DNA from: Nonomuraea cypriaca
GTDB taxonomy: Bacteria > Actinomycetota > Actinomycetes > Streptosporangiales > Streptosporangiaceae
Reading direction: 5' to 3'
Assembly (NCBI RefSeq): GCF_015645445.1
Contig: NZ_JADOGI010000085.1
Coordinates: 1-41,494, forward strand
Length of the DNA stretch: 41,494 nt
Position numbers and translations under genes: made by a program. Positions 1-9,384 of this stretch are shown piece by piece. How positions within the stretch are numbered: position 1 is the stretch's first letter; each line of letters starts with the position of its first letter. The notes beneath the pieces were generated by a model. It saw only the letters and a program-made list of their open reading frames with translations. It was not told the DNA's origin and did no database searches.

Positions 1-230
1 GTCTCACGGTCAACCGGCGCCTGATCGTCAGCCGACGCCCCACCGTCAACCGGCGCTTGATCGTCGGGCGGCGGGGCAGGCTCGGGTGGTGCCGTGCCGG
101 CAGGCGGCGGGGTGGTCTCCGCGGCTGGGGCGGGGGGTTGGACGAGGGATCCCGGGAGAGTCATCCAGGCGGGCAGCGGCGGCTCCGAGTCAGGGGACTT
201 GCGCGGGGTGGGCAGTGGGTTGTCAGTCAT
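1..230 (-). CDS. scpB: Segregation and condensation protein ScpB, N-terminal part
   Basis: Only the first 76 or so codons lie in the window; the gene runs off the left edge. It starts at ATG 230-228 and overlaps the scpA stop by 8 nt, so the two are translationally coupled. The visible part is not yet the winged-helix ScpB fold. It is a proline/alanine/acidic extension containing two copies of DDQAPVD, encoded by an imperfect DNA repeat at about 7-31 and 40-65. ScpB is the kleisin-associated subunit of the SMC condensin complex. The identification rests on position directly downstream of scpA and on the pyrG-xerD-parA-scpA-scpB order known in actinobacteria, not on a visible domain. Confidence 0.75.
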   Translation of the reverse strand, partial: MTDNPLPTPRKSPDSEPPLPAWMTLPGSLVQPPAPAAETTPPPAGTAPPEPAPPPDDQAPVDGGASADDQAPVDRE

Positions 231-1041
231 TGGGTGGTTTCTCCGCGGATTCCTCGTAGTCGTCTCCCACCGCGACGTCGCCGTCGTCGGAGCCCGTCCA
301 GGTTACGTGCAAGTCTCCCAGCGGTTCGATCTGTTCGAACGTCACCGCCGACTCCCTGAACAGTTCGAGCACGGCCAGAAACCTGGCGATGACCTCGAAG
401 GTCCCGTCGCAGTCCGAGACGAGCGCGCGGAAGGTGGCCCGCCGGAGCCGGCGCAGGTGCATGACGAGGATGGCCGCCTGCTCCTTGACGCTGGCCAGCG
501 GCTGGTAGATGTGCCCCACGTTGACCGTGGGCGGCAGCTTCGGCACGAAGGCCCTCGCCGCGATCTTGGCGAGCTGCTCGGGCCCGATGCCGAGGATGAG
601 CTCGGGCAGCAGGTTGGCGAACTGCGCCTCCATCGGCACCGTACGCGGAAAGCGCAGCGCCTCCTCGGCCATCCGCCCAGCGAAGATCTTCGCCACTTCC
701 TTGTACGCCTTGTACTGCAGCAACCGCGCGAACAGCAGGTCCCTGGCCTCCAGCAGCGCCAGGTCCTCCTCGTCCTCCACCTCGCCCGACGGCAGCAGCC
801 TGGCCGCCTTCAGATCGAGCAGGGTGGCCGCGACCAGCAGGAAGTGGCTGGTCTGGTCGAGGTCCCACTCGGGCCCCCTGGAGCGGATGTACGCGATGAA
901 CTCGTCGGTGACCTTGGAGAGCGAGACCTCGGTGATGTCCAGCTTGTGCTTGGCGATGAGGCCAAGGAGCAGATCGAAGGGGCCCTCGAAGACGTCCAGG
1001 TGGACCTGGAAGCCCTGGGGTGGCGTCTGCTCTGCGGTCAC
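223..1041 (-). CDS. scpA: Segregation and condensation protein ScpA (kleisin)
   Basis: A 272-residue protein with the typical ScpA start VHLDVFEGPFDLLLGLI near residue 13, followed by HKLDITEVSL and the helical stretch that includes LLLVAATLLDLKAARLLP. ScpA bridges the SMC head domains and binds ScpB, forming the condensin that compacts and separates sister chromosomes. Length and motifs fit the family over its whole length. The start is GTG at 1041-1039, overlapping the TGA of the ParA-type gene in a GTGA arrangement. The end overlaps the scpB start by 8 nt. The three genes therefore form one coupled operon. The C-terminal tail is acidic, as in other actinobacterial ScpA proteins. Confidence 0.95.
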   Translation of the reverse strand: MTAEQTPPQGFQVHLDVFEGPFDLLLGLIAKHKLDITEVSLSKVTDEFIAYIRSRGPEWDLDQTSHFLLVAATLLDLKAARLLPSGEVEDEEDLALLEARDLLFARLLQYKAYKEVAKIFAGRMAEEALRFPRTVPMEAQFANLLPELILGIGPEQLAKIAARAFVPKLPPTVNVGHIYQPLASVKEQAAILVMHLRRLRRATFRALVSDCDGTFEVIARFLAVLELFRESAVTFEQIEPLGDLHVTWTGSDDGDVAVGDDYEESAEKPPND

Positions 1042-1979
1042 CTGGCCATTGTGGCAGGCTGCGGCCAGCGCGACAGCACCTCGCGGGCCAGCTCACGGTA
1101 GGCGTTGGCGCCCAGGGACGACGGGTCGAACGTGGTGATCGGCTCACCGGCGACCGTGGCGTCGGGGAACCGGACCGTACGGTTGATCACGGTGTGGAAC
1201 ACCTTGTCGCCGAACGCCTCCACCACCCGGGCCAGCACCTCGCGCCCGTGCAGGGTGCGGGCGTCGTACATGGTGGCGAGCAGCCCCTCGATCTCCAGGT
1301 CCTCGTTGAGGCGCTCCTGAACCTTGGAGATCGTGTCCATGAGCAACGCCACGCCGCGCAGGGCGAAGAACTCGCACTCCAGCGGCACCATGACGCCGTG
1401 GGCGCAGGTCAGCGCGTTGATCGTGAGCAGGCCGAGAGACGGCTGGCAGTCGATGAGGCACACGTCGTAGTGCGGCAGCAGCGGCTTGATCACGCGGCCG
1501 AGCACCTGCTCACGGGCGACCTCGGTGACGAGCTGCACTTCGGCGGCCGACAGGTCGATGTTGCTGGGCAGCAGGTCGAGCCCGTCGACGCCGGTCTCGA
1601 TCAGCACGTCCTCGGCGGTGACGTTGCGCTCCAGCAGCAGGTTGTAGACCGTCAGGTCGAGCTGCAGCGGGTTAATGCCCAGGCCGACGGACAGGGCGCC
1701 CTGCGGGTCGAAGTCGACCAGCAGGACCTTGAGCCCGCACTCGACGAGCGCGGCGCCCAGATTGATGGTTGTCGTGGTCTTCCCGACGCCACCCTTTTGG
1801 TTGACCATCGCGACCACCCGGGCAGGTCCGTGCACGTCAGGCGGCACGGGCTCGGGGAACACGGGTCGGGGCCGCCGTGTCGGGCCCAGGTTGACGCCAT
1901 TGGAAGGCGCGTTGGTCTTCGTGTCGCCCCAGGGGTTGTCGGGGGTCCCCGGGGTCGAACCCTTGGTCGTCACAGTCAC
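1038..1979 (-). CDS. ParA/Soj-family ATPase of the scpAB operon
   Basis: A 313-residue deviant-Walker ATPase. A proline-rich extension of about 53 residues precedes the ATPase core, where the P-loop KGGVGKT sits at residues 62-68 with the signature lysine of the ParA/MinD class. Walker A' VDFDPQGAL and the DCQPSLG box follow. These ATPases dimerise on DNA and drive partitioning; copies next to scpAB, such as the Rv1708 type in mycobacteria, are paralogues of the oriC-linked ParA and their cargo is poorly known. No parB gene lies beside it. The start is GTG 1979-1977, with GGAGG about 9 nt upstream. It is first in the parA-scpA-scpB operon. Confidence 0.92.
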   Translation of the reverse strand: MTVTTKGSTPGTPDNPWGDTKTNAPSNGVNLGPTRRPRPVFPEPVPPDVHGPARVVAMVNQKGGVGKTTTTINLGAALVECGLKVLLVDFDPQGALSVGLGINPLQLDLTVYNLLLERNVTAEDVLIETGVDGLDLLPSNIDLSAAEVQLVTEVAREQVLGRVIKPLLPHYDVCLIDCQPSLGLLTINALTCAHGVMVPLECEFFALRGVALLMDTISKVQERLNEDLEIEGLLATMYDARTLHGREVLARVVEAFGDKVFHTVINRTVRFPDATVAGEPITTFDPSSLGANAYRELAREVLSRWPQPATMAR

Positions 1980-2012
1980 CAGCTCGAACCTCCCTGACGA
2001 TCCCGAACCGGA

Positions 2013-2054
2013 CCGTCCGGACGGACACTATGGCGTCACCACTTAACGCGGCAA
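2013..2054 (-). promoter_or_regulatory. Promoter and palindrome upstream of the parA-scpAB operon
   Basis: On the minus strand a TTGCCG -35 (2054-2049), an 18-nt spacer and a TAGTGT -10 (2030-2025) form a plausible housekeeping promoter. The start point would fall near 2018, inside a perfect 12-nt palindrome CCGTCCGGACGG at 2013-2024. A palindrome across the start site suggests an operator, but no cognate regulator is evident. Seen in sequence; function inferred. Confidence 0.45.
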
Positions 2055-2096
2055 GGCGGCACGCCGTGGGTGCCGCACGTCCCAAAAGACTATAGA

Positions 2097-3002
2097 TCAC
2101 TGCCGGGCACGGGGATGCGCCGCGGCATAGACCTCGCGGAGCTTGTCGACCGTGACCAGGGTGTAGACCTGTGTGGTCGTCACAGAGGCATGGCCGAGCA
2201 ACTCCTGAACCACCCTAACGTCGGCGCCGCCGTCCAAGAGATGAGTTGCAAAGGAATGCCGGAGAACATGCGGACTTATCCCGGCTAGTCCGGCGCGTTC
2301 GGCGGCGGCCTGGAGCACCTCCCACGCCCCCTGCCTGGTCAGACGCCCGCCCCTGGCGTTCAGGAAGACGCCGGGGGTGCCGCGCCCGTGGGCGAGCAGG
2401 CCGGGCCGGGCGCGCACGAGGTACGCGTCCAGGGCGGAGCGGGCGTAGCGCCCCAAGGGCACGACACGGGTACGGCCGCCCTTGCCGCGCAGGCGCACCT
2501 GGTCGTCCTCGAGGTCGTCCACGGCCAGCCCGACGGCCTCGGAGATGCGGGCGCCGGTGCCGTACAGGACCTCGAGGAGTGCGCGGTTGCGCAGCGTGAG
2601 GGGCGCGCCCTCGGGGCCCGACGCGGCGATGAGCCGCTCGACCTCGTCCACGGCGATCGCCTTGGGCAGGCGGCGGGGCTGGCGCGGCGGGCGTACCTCG
2701 TGGGCGGGATCGTGGGCCATGACGCCTTCGCGCAGAGCGAACCTGTGCAGCCCGCGCACGGCGGAGACGGCGCGGGCCGCGGAGCTGGCCACGAGGGCGG
2801 GGTGGTCGCCGTCGCCCTCGCGCAGCGCCGCGAGGAAGGCCTGTACGTCGGCCTCCCCCACCTCGTCGAGCTGCAGGCGGCCGCGCGCCTGCAGGTGGTC
2901 GACATATCGGCGCAGGTCACGACGGTAGGACGCGAGCGTGTTGGCAGCCAGGCTCCGCTCCACCGCCAGATGGGCGAGGTAGCTGGAGAGCACTGCCTCC
3001 AC
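2097..3002 (-). CDS. xerD: Site-specific tyrosine recombinase XerD
   Basis: A 301-residue tyrosine recombinase. Residues 1-95 form the SAM-like DNA-binding domain and 110-295 the catalytic domain. All catalytic residues are present: R152 (in TGARISE), K174, H245 and R248 (in HVLRHSFATHLL), H271 (LLGHASV) and nucleophile Y280. Together with XerC it resolves chromosome dimers at dif. The length and the neighbourhood (NUDIX and pyrG upstream, parA/scpAB downstream) match the chromosomal XerD of actinobacteria rather than a phage integrase. The start is GTG 3002-3000 with AAGG upstream, 15 nt after the NUDIX stop, so it is co-transcribed with that gene. Confidence 0.93.
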   Translation of the reverse strand: MEAVLSSYLAHLAVERSLAANTLASYRRDLRRYVDHLQARGRLQLDEVGEADVQAFLAALREGDGDHPALVASSAARAVSAVRGLHRFALREGVMAHDPAHEVRPPRQPRRLPKAIAVDEVERLIAASGPEGAPLTLRNRALLEVLYGTGARISEAVGLAVDDLEDDQVRLRGKGGRTRVVPLGRYARSALDAYLVRARPGLLAHGRGTPGVFLNARGGRLTRQGAWEVLQAAAERAGLAGISPHVLRHSFATHLLDGGADVRVVQELLGHASVTTTQVYTLVTVDKLREVYAAAHPRARQ

Positions 3003-3017
3003 GAACCGGTCCTTCCG

Positions 3018-3626
3018 TCACGCCTCCGGGGCGTCGGCGGGGCGCAACAGGGCGAACCCCTCAACCGAAGCCGCATATGCGGCGAGGATACCGGCCACGG
3101 CCGGGGAACTGTGGATCATTCCCATGAGGGCGTTCTCCACCGCGTCGGCCAGCGGCACCCATTCGACCGGCATGTCGATCTCCTCGTGCCGGTGCACGAA
3201 GGAGTTGTCCTCCTCGGGGATCTCGGTGAGGTCGCGGGCGAGGAACACCCGTACGCGCTCGTCGCTCATGCCGGGTGAGGAGCGCAGGTCGATGAGCGTG
3301 TACCAGGTTTCCGCACGGTATCCGGCCTCCTCGGCGAGCTCGCGCGCGGCGGTGGCGACGAGGGGTTCGCCCGCCACGTCGCGGATCCCGGCGGGCAGCT
3401 CCCACATGAGGTGGCGGGTGGGGTGGCGGTACTGCCTGATCATCAGGACCCGGTCCTGGTCGTCGAGCGCGAGGACGGCGACGGCGCCGGGATGCACCAC
3501 GTAGTCGCGGTCGGCGACCTCGTCGCGGGGCATCTTGACGGTGTCGGTGACCACGCGGATGACGTAGCCCTCGAAGCGTTCCTTGGTGTCGACGACGTCC
3601 CACACCTCGGGCGTGTCCGTGATCAT
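3018..3626 (-). CDS. NUDIX hydrolase (ADP-ribose pyrophosphatase-like)
   Basis: About 202 residues. The NUDIX box is complete: GIRDVAGEPLVATAARELAEEAGY matches Gx5Ex7REUxEExGU, read in two pieces here. The preceding RQYRHPTRHLMWELPAG segment is typical of ADP-ribose/nucleoside-diphosphate-sugar hydrolases. Such enzymes split nucleoside diphosphate derivatives using Mg bound by the box glutamates. It lies between pyrG and xerD, a conserved actinobacterial position. The start is uncertain: ATG 3626 is chosen because the NUDIX core begins soon after. In-frame upstream options are an ATG about 12 codons earlier and a GTG at 3680 that overlaps the pyrG TGA in a GTGA pair, which would add a basic 18-residue extension and imply translational coupling. 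Confidence 0.88.
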   Translation of the reverse strand: MITDTPEVWDVVDTKERFEGYVIRVVTDTVKMPRDEVADRDYVVHPGAVAVLALDDQDRVLMIRQYRHPTRHLMWELPAGIRDVAGEPLVATAARELAEEAGYRAETWYTLIDLRSSPGMSDERVRVFLARDLTEIPEEDNSFVHRHEEIDMPVEWVPLADAVENALMGMIHSSPAVAGILAAYAASVEGFALLRPADAPEA

Positions 3627-3676
3627 GGCGGCTCTCGCTCTCGGTCGCTCGTCACCCATGCCGCGCCCAGCCTCGC

Positions 3677-5380
<1,704 letters not shown>

Positions 5381-5476
5381 GGGCTCTCAGGATATCAAAC
5401 AACGCCCCTCACATGCCCGAACGGTACGAACTGGCAAGCAGCCCACCGCACGAAGCCCGGCCATGAACATGATTTT

Positions 5477-5640
5477 GCATCGGGCGGACGAGCCCGCCTC
5501 CACGCAGTGGAGGCCATCAACACAGCGAGGGAGCGCCGTCGTCTGGAGGAGCGTAGGGAGCGAAGCGAGCGGAGCGGGGGAAGACGGCGGCATCGGGCGG
5601 ACGAGCCCGCCTCCACGCAGTGGAGGCCATCAACACAGCG
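5477..5640 (+). repeat. Hairpin-rich intergenic repeat, copy A
   Basis: A 51-nt element occurs twice without mismatch (5477-5527 and 5590-5640), flanking a 62-nt core. Each 51-nt unit ends in a hairpin, GCCTCCAC-GCA-GTGGAGGC (5496-5514 and 5609-5627), with an 8-bp stem and a GCA loop. The core plus second unit (5525-5627) is about 95% identical to the reverse complement of 33872-33972, where the hairpin sequence differs but pairing is kept. The rest of the 5381-5655 gap holds no supported gene. It looks like a dispersed, non-coding repeat of this genome; mechanism unknown. Confidence 0.85.
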
Positions 5641-5655
5641 GTAGCTTTGGGGCTT

Positions 5656-6282
5656 ATGTCATTTGTACGGCGGGCCTTGGGCACACTGATACACCGTGTG
5701 TACACGGCGATCCGCCACGCCGGCGCGATCACTCCGGCCAGTCCGGCGGGCCACCGGTTCCGCCGTCTCGGGCCAGGGGTCAACATCGCGTTCCCTCCCG
5801 GAGCGATCTTCGGCGAGCAGTGGATCGAGGTCGGCGACCACACGCTGATCGGCGAGCGTGTGTCGATCTCGTGCGGCATGGGCCCTGGACAGGACCTGGG
5901 ACCGGACTCGATCCTGCGCATCGGCCGCGGCTGTTCGATCGGCCGGGGCTCGCACATCGTGGCGCACCAGTCGATCGACATCGGCCACGACGTCTTCACC
6001 GGCCCGTACGTCTACATCACCGACCAGAACCACGTCTACGACGACCCAGACGTGCCGATCGGCAGGCAGTGGCCGCGCAACAGCCCGGTCTCGATCGGCC
6101 CCGGCTCATGGCTGGGCGCGGGCGCCATCATCCTGCCCGGCACGACGCTGGGCCGCCAGTGCGTGGTGGCGGGCGGCGCGGTCGTCCGCGGCGAGTTCCC
6201 CGACCACAGCGTGGTCGCCGGGGTCCCGGCGAGAATGGTCCGCAGCTACGACCCTGAACTCGGCTGGCACCTGACGACCTGA
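5656..6282 (+). CDS. Acyltransferase of the left-handed beta-helix (hexapeptide repeat) family
   Basis: About 208 residues. Successive hexapeptide rungs are visible: IEVGDHTLIGERVSI, LRIGRGCSIGRGSHI, IDIGHDVFTGPYVYI and VSIGPGSWLGAGAII. The DQNHVYDD loop carries the likely catalytic histidine, and the end VVAGVPARMVRSYD is typical of WcaF/maltose-acetyltransferase-like enzymes. These trimeric enzymes transfer acetyl or other acyl groups from CoA to sugars or polysaccharide precursors; the substrate cannot be told. The start is ATG 5656 with a G-rich patch upstream; an in-frame upstream start at 5620 would lie inside the repeat and is unlikely. It is transcribed away from pyrG and followed 40 nt later by the nitronate monooxygenase-like gene. 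Confidence 0.85.
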   Translation: MSFVRRALGTLIHRVYTAIRHAGAITPASPAGHRFRRLGPGVNIAFPPGAIFGEQWIEVGDHTLIGERVSISCGMGPGQDLGPDSILRIGRGCSIGRGSHIVAHQSIDIGHDVFTGPYVYITDQNHVYDDPDVPIGRQWPRNSPVSIGPGSWLGAGAIILPGTTLGRQCVVAGGAVVRGEFPDHSVVAGVPARMVRSYDPELGWHLTT

Positions 6283-6287
6283 CGGCG

Positions 6288-6316
6288 CTGACAGGCACGT
6301 CCGCGGGCGTTAGCGT
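6288..6316 (+). promoter_or_regulatory. Leaderless-type promoter of the nitronate monooxygenase-like gene
   Basis: CTGACA (6288-6293), a 17-nt spacer and TAGCGT (6311-6316) match a -35/-10 pair. The ATG follows only 6 nt after the -10 element, so the transcript would begin at or next to the start codon. No Shine-Dalgarno sequence precedes the ATG, which agrees. Confidence 0.6.
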
Positions 6317-6322
6317 CGTCTC

Positions 6323-7447
6323 ATGCGGACCGATCTGTGCGAACGGCTGGGCACCGAGTTCCCCCTGTTCGCCTTCAGCCACTGCCGCGACGTGGTGGCC
6401 GCCGTCACGAACGCGGGCGGGTTCGGGGTGCTGGGCGCGGTGGCGTACTCGCCCGAACGGCTCGACGCCGAGCTGAGCTGGATCGACGAGCAGGTGGGCG
6501 GCCGGCCGTACGGCGTGGACGTGCTCGTCCCCGGCAGGCTCGACGCCTCCGCGCTCGACCGGCGCGCGCACCTCCTGGACCACGTTCCCGACCGGCATCG
6601 TGACTTCGTGACGCACCTCATGTCCAAGTACGGCGTGCGCGCCCCCGCGCGGCCGCTGACCCCGGTGGCCGACGAGTTCGGCCGGCGGATGACGGCCACG
6701 GGCGCGTCGGGGCTGATCGACGTGGCGCTCAAGCACCCGATCGGGCTGATCGCCAGCGCGCTCGGGCCGCCCCCGCCCGAGATGGTGAGCGCGGCGCGGC
6801 AGGCGGGCGTCACGGTGGCCGCGCTGGCCGGGACGGTCGAGCACGCCCGCAGGCAGGTGACGGCGGGCGTGGACCTGATCGTCGCGCAGGGCACGGAGGC
6901 GGGCGGGCACACCGGGGAGATCTCCACGATGGTGCTGGTGCCGCAGGTGGTGGACGCGGTCGCGCCGGTGCCCGTGCTGGCGGCGGGCGGGATCGCGTCC
7001 GGGCGGCAGATGGCGGCCGCCATGGCGCTCGGGGCTCAGGGCGTGTGGTGCGGGTCCGTCTGGCTCACCACCGAGGAGGCGGAGACGGCTCCCGCGGTCA
7101 AGCGCAAACTGCTGGCCGCCTCGTCGCTGGACACGGTCCGGTCCACTTCCCGTACGGGCAAGCCGGCCAGGCAGCTCAAGTCGGCCTGGACCGAGGAGTG
7201 GGACTCCGGCCAGGAGAGCCCGGGAGCGCTCGGGATGCCGCTGCAGATGCTGGTGGCCGAGGGCGCGATGGCCCGCATCGGCGCGGCGGCCGAGCGGGGC
7301 GAGCCTGGGGCGCTGGAGCTGGTCAACTACTACGTCGGGCAGGTCGTGGGCCAGCTCGACCAGGTGAAGCCGGCCCGGCAGGTGGTGTACGACATCATCA
7401 GCGAGTACGCCGACGCGGTGGAGCGCCTGGCCCGCCTGTCCGAGTGA
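6323..7447 (+). CDS. Nitronate monooxygenase / 2-nitropropane dioxygenase family flavoprotein
   Basis: A 374-residue TIM-barrel flavoprotein. Features of the family are the early FSHCRDVVAAVTNAGGFGVLG segment, LIVAQGTEAGGHTG (catalytic-loop histidine, FMN phosphate region) and VPVLAAGGIASGRQMAAAMALGAQGVWCGSVWLTT, the FMN-binding C-terminal barrel; quoted here in parts. Such FMN enzymes oxidise alkyl nitronates or, in relatives, act as enoyl reductases; the real substrate is not evident. It starts at ATG 6323 from a leaderless-type promoter. It stands alone between the acyltransferase and the broken ROK gene. Confidence 0.88.
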   Translation: MRTDLCERLGTEFPLFAFSHCRDVVAAVTNAGGFGVLGAVAYSPERLDAELSWIDEQVGGRPYGVDVLVPGRLDASALDRRAHLLDHVPDRHRDFVTHLMSKYGVRAPARPLTPVADEFGRRMTATGASGLIDVALKHPIGLIASALGPPPPEMVSAARQAGVTVAALAGTVEHARRQVTAGVDLIVAQGTEAGGHTGEISTMVLVPQVVDAVAPVPVLAAGGIASGRQMAAAMALGAQGVWCGSVWLTTEEAETAPAVKRKLLAASSLDTVRSTSRTGKPARQLKSAWTEEWDSGQESPGALGMPLQMLVAEGAMARIGAAAERGEPGALELVNYYVGQVVGQLDQVKPARQVVYDIISEYADAVERLARLSE

Positions 7448-7597
7448 CCCCGGCGCCCGGCTACCCCTGACCAGGCGGCACGTATGTCGGTCTGTGTGCA
7501 TGGATGTCCTGCGCCCGAATTCCGCGGCTCACACTCCCCGGCGAATCCAATTCCGTACAGTCCGTAATGGCACATCGGCAGATGCCAGGGAGACTTC

Positions 7598-8523
7598 ATG
7601 GAGCCGCAGCTCATGCGGGACGTCAACACCGTCGCCGTCCTGCGCCGGCTCAGGGCCGAGACCGGCATGAGCGTGTCCGCTCTGGCCAAGGCCGTGGGGT
7701 TGTCCCGCCAGACGGTCACCCGCTCGCTGACCGCACTGGCCGAGGAGGGCCTGGTCGAGTTCTGCTCCCTCGATCGCGGCTCGGCCAGGCCGGGGCGGCC
7801 CGTGCGGCTCATCCGCTTCCGCACCGAGGCGGGCCACGTGCTCGGCCTCTCGATCAGCCCGCGGGACCTGCGGGTGGCGGTGTCGGACCTGGCCGGGACG
7901 ATCGCCGCGAGCGAGGTCGTGCGGCTCGGCCCCGGGCTGGACGGCGAGACGGTGGTGGAGACGCTGCTGGCCACCGTACGGCGCACGCTGGACTCCGCGG
8001 GCGTCGGCGACCCGTGGTTCGCCTCGGTGGGCACGCCCGGCATCGCCGATCCGGCGACCGGGGTCATCGAGCTCGTCCCGAGCCTGCCAGCGCTGGCCGG
8101 CGACCTGCTTGCCCGCCGCCTGCGCGAGAGCCTGGGCTGCCCGGTCCACGTGGACAACGACGTGCGGCTGGCCACGCGGGGCGAGCGCCGGCGCGGCGCG
8201 GCGCGGCTCGCGGACTCGCTGGTGATGATCCACTGGGGCGAGCGCGTCGGCGCCGGCATCGTGCTGAACGGCGAGCTCTACCGGGGCGCCTCCGACGACG
8301 CCGGCGGCTCGTGGTCATCGGCGGCCCCCTGTCCAGGTGCGGCGAGACGCTGCTCGCCGCGGTCCGGCGCCATCTGTCCGGCCGGCCCTTGGGCCGGCCC
8401 GCCCTGGAGGTCTCGGCGCTCCGGGACGACGCCGTCGTCCACGGCGCCCTGGGCCACTCGCTGGACGTGATCGAGCGCACCAGGTTCGGCCTGGCGCCAA
8501 GTGGTCGCCGGGCCGCCTCGTGA
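7598..8523 (+). pseudogene. ROK-family transcriptional regulator, broken by an internal deletion
   Basis: The start is sound: ATG 7598 with GGGAG 6 nt upstream, then a winged helix (about residues 10-60, SVSALAKAVGLSRQTVTRSL). The ROK kinase-like domain proceeds normally through VGTPGIADPATG and VHVDNDVRLATRGE to GASDDAGG near 8303. At that point intact ROK proteins continue with about 80-90 residues including the zinc-binding motif. Here the sequence jumps to LVVIGGPLSRCGETLLAAV, a late ROK motif, in a different frame (stop 8523). The joint lies at about 8304-8312. The first frame runs on to 8470 as nonsense. A second odd tail in the third frame, ending AYGWNEGAIKG at 8579, may be the remnant of another gene. 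Confidence 0.75.
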
Positions 8524-8609
8524 ACATGGCCCCCTGGGGCAGGGCGTACGGCTGGAACGAGGGCGCGATCAAGGGGTAGCGCGGTCGTCCGGGATGTCGT
8601 GGTCCGGGC

Positions 8610-8622
8610 TACGATGCGCCTG
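8610..8622 (+). promoter_or_regulatory. -10 element for a leaderless GntR transcript
   Basis: TACGAT at 8610-8615 is followed by 6 nt and then the GTG start at 8622. There is no ribosome binding site. A convincing -35 is not visible, so this is a weaker case than the other leaderless promoters in the window. Confidence 0.4.
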
Positions 8623-9380
8623 TGGTCGGGACACCGCCTGAGCTGGAGCGTGGCACCGGAGTCCCCGCGCACGTGCAGATCGAGCGCTGGCTGCTCGAGT
8701 CGATCTCCAGCGGCGAGATGGCGCCGGGCGACCGGCTGCCCGGCGAGCGGGAGCTGGCCGGGCGGCTCGGCGTGAGCAGGATGACGCTCAGGCAGGCGCT
8801 GGCCACGCTGGAACGCGACGGCGTGCTGATCAGGCTGCCCGGCCGCTCCGGCGGGGCGTTCGTGGCCGAGCCGCGCATCGAGTGCGACCTGACGGGCCTC
8901 GCCGGGTTCACCGAGCAGATGCGGCGCGCCCACCTGCGGGCCGAGGCGCGGATCCTGGTGGCCGCGACCGTTCCCGCCCCGCGTGCGGTGGCCAGGGCGC
9001 TGGAGGTCCCAGTGGGCTCGCCGGTGCACGAGGTGGCCCGGGTACGCTCGGCCGGCCGCTCCCCGGTGGCACTCGAACGCTCCTACTTCCGCGACCTGCC
9101 CGGCCTCCTGGCCCAGGACCTCGGCGGCTCCCTGTACACGTTGCTGGCCACCCGCTACGACCTGGAGCCGCGCACCGCGGTCGAGCATCTCGCCCCGGTG
9201 ACCGCCCGCCCCGCCGAGGCCGCCGAACTGGGCGTCGCGCCCGGCACACCGCTCATGCTGATCGAGCGGACGGCGTACGCGGCGGACGGGACGCCGGTGG
9301 AGTTCGCCCGTGACCTGTTCCGGCCCGACCGGGTCAGGATCTCCGTGCGCAGCGGCGTCACCGCACCCGCCGGACCCTAG
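8622..9380 (+). CDS. GntR-family regulator, HutC subfamily (UTRA domain)
   Basis: A 252-residue repressor-type protein. Residues about 10-75 form the GntR winged helix (GDRLPGERELAGRLGVSRMTLRQAL). Residues about 95-240 form the UTRA effector domain, with the hallmark ends of EVARVRSAGRSPVALERSYF and DLFRPDRVRISV. HutC-type regulators bind operators with a GTNTANAC core and release DNA on binding small ligands. A palindrome of that class, GGTCTAGACC, sits at 11800-11809 between the two divergent genes next door, making them the likely targets. The gene is convergent with the FAD/GcvT gene and ends only 4 nt from it. The start is GTG 8622. Confidence 0.9.
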   Translation: MVGTPPELERGTGVPAHVQIERWLLESISSGEMAPGDRLPGERELAGRLGVSRMTLRQALATLERDGVLIRLPGRSGGAFVAEPRIECDLTGLAGFTEQMRRAHLRAEARILVAATVPAPRAVARALEVPVGSPVHEVARVRSAGRSPVALERSYFRDLPGLLAQDLGGSLYTLLATRYDLEPRTAVEHLAPVTARPAEAAELGVAPGTPLMLIERTAYAADGTPVEFARDLFRPDRVRISVRSGVTAPAGP

Positions 9381-9384
9381 CCGC

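Noticed and set aside
2097..3002. Phage integrase marking an insertion
   Set aside because: Motifs, length and the pyrG-xerD-parA-scpAB context identify chromosomal XerD; no att-like repeats or phage genes.
5477..5640. CRISPR-like array (51-nt repeats)
   Set aside because: Only two repeats, no series of spacers, and the intervening core is itself repeated at 33.9 kb; no cas genes.
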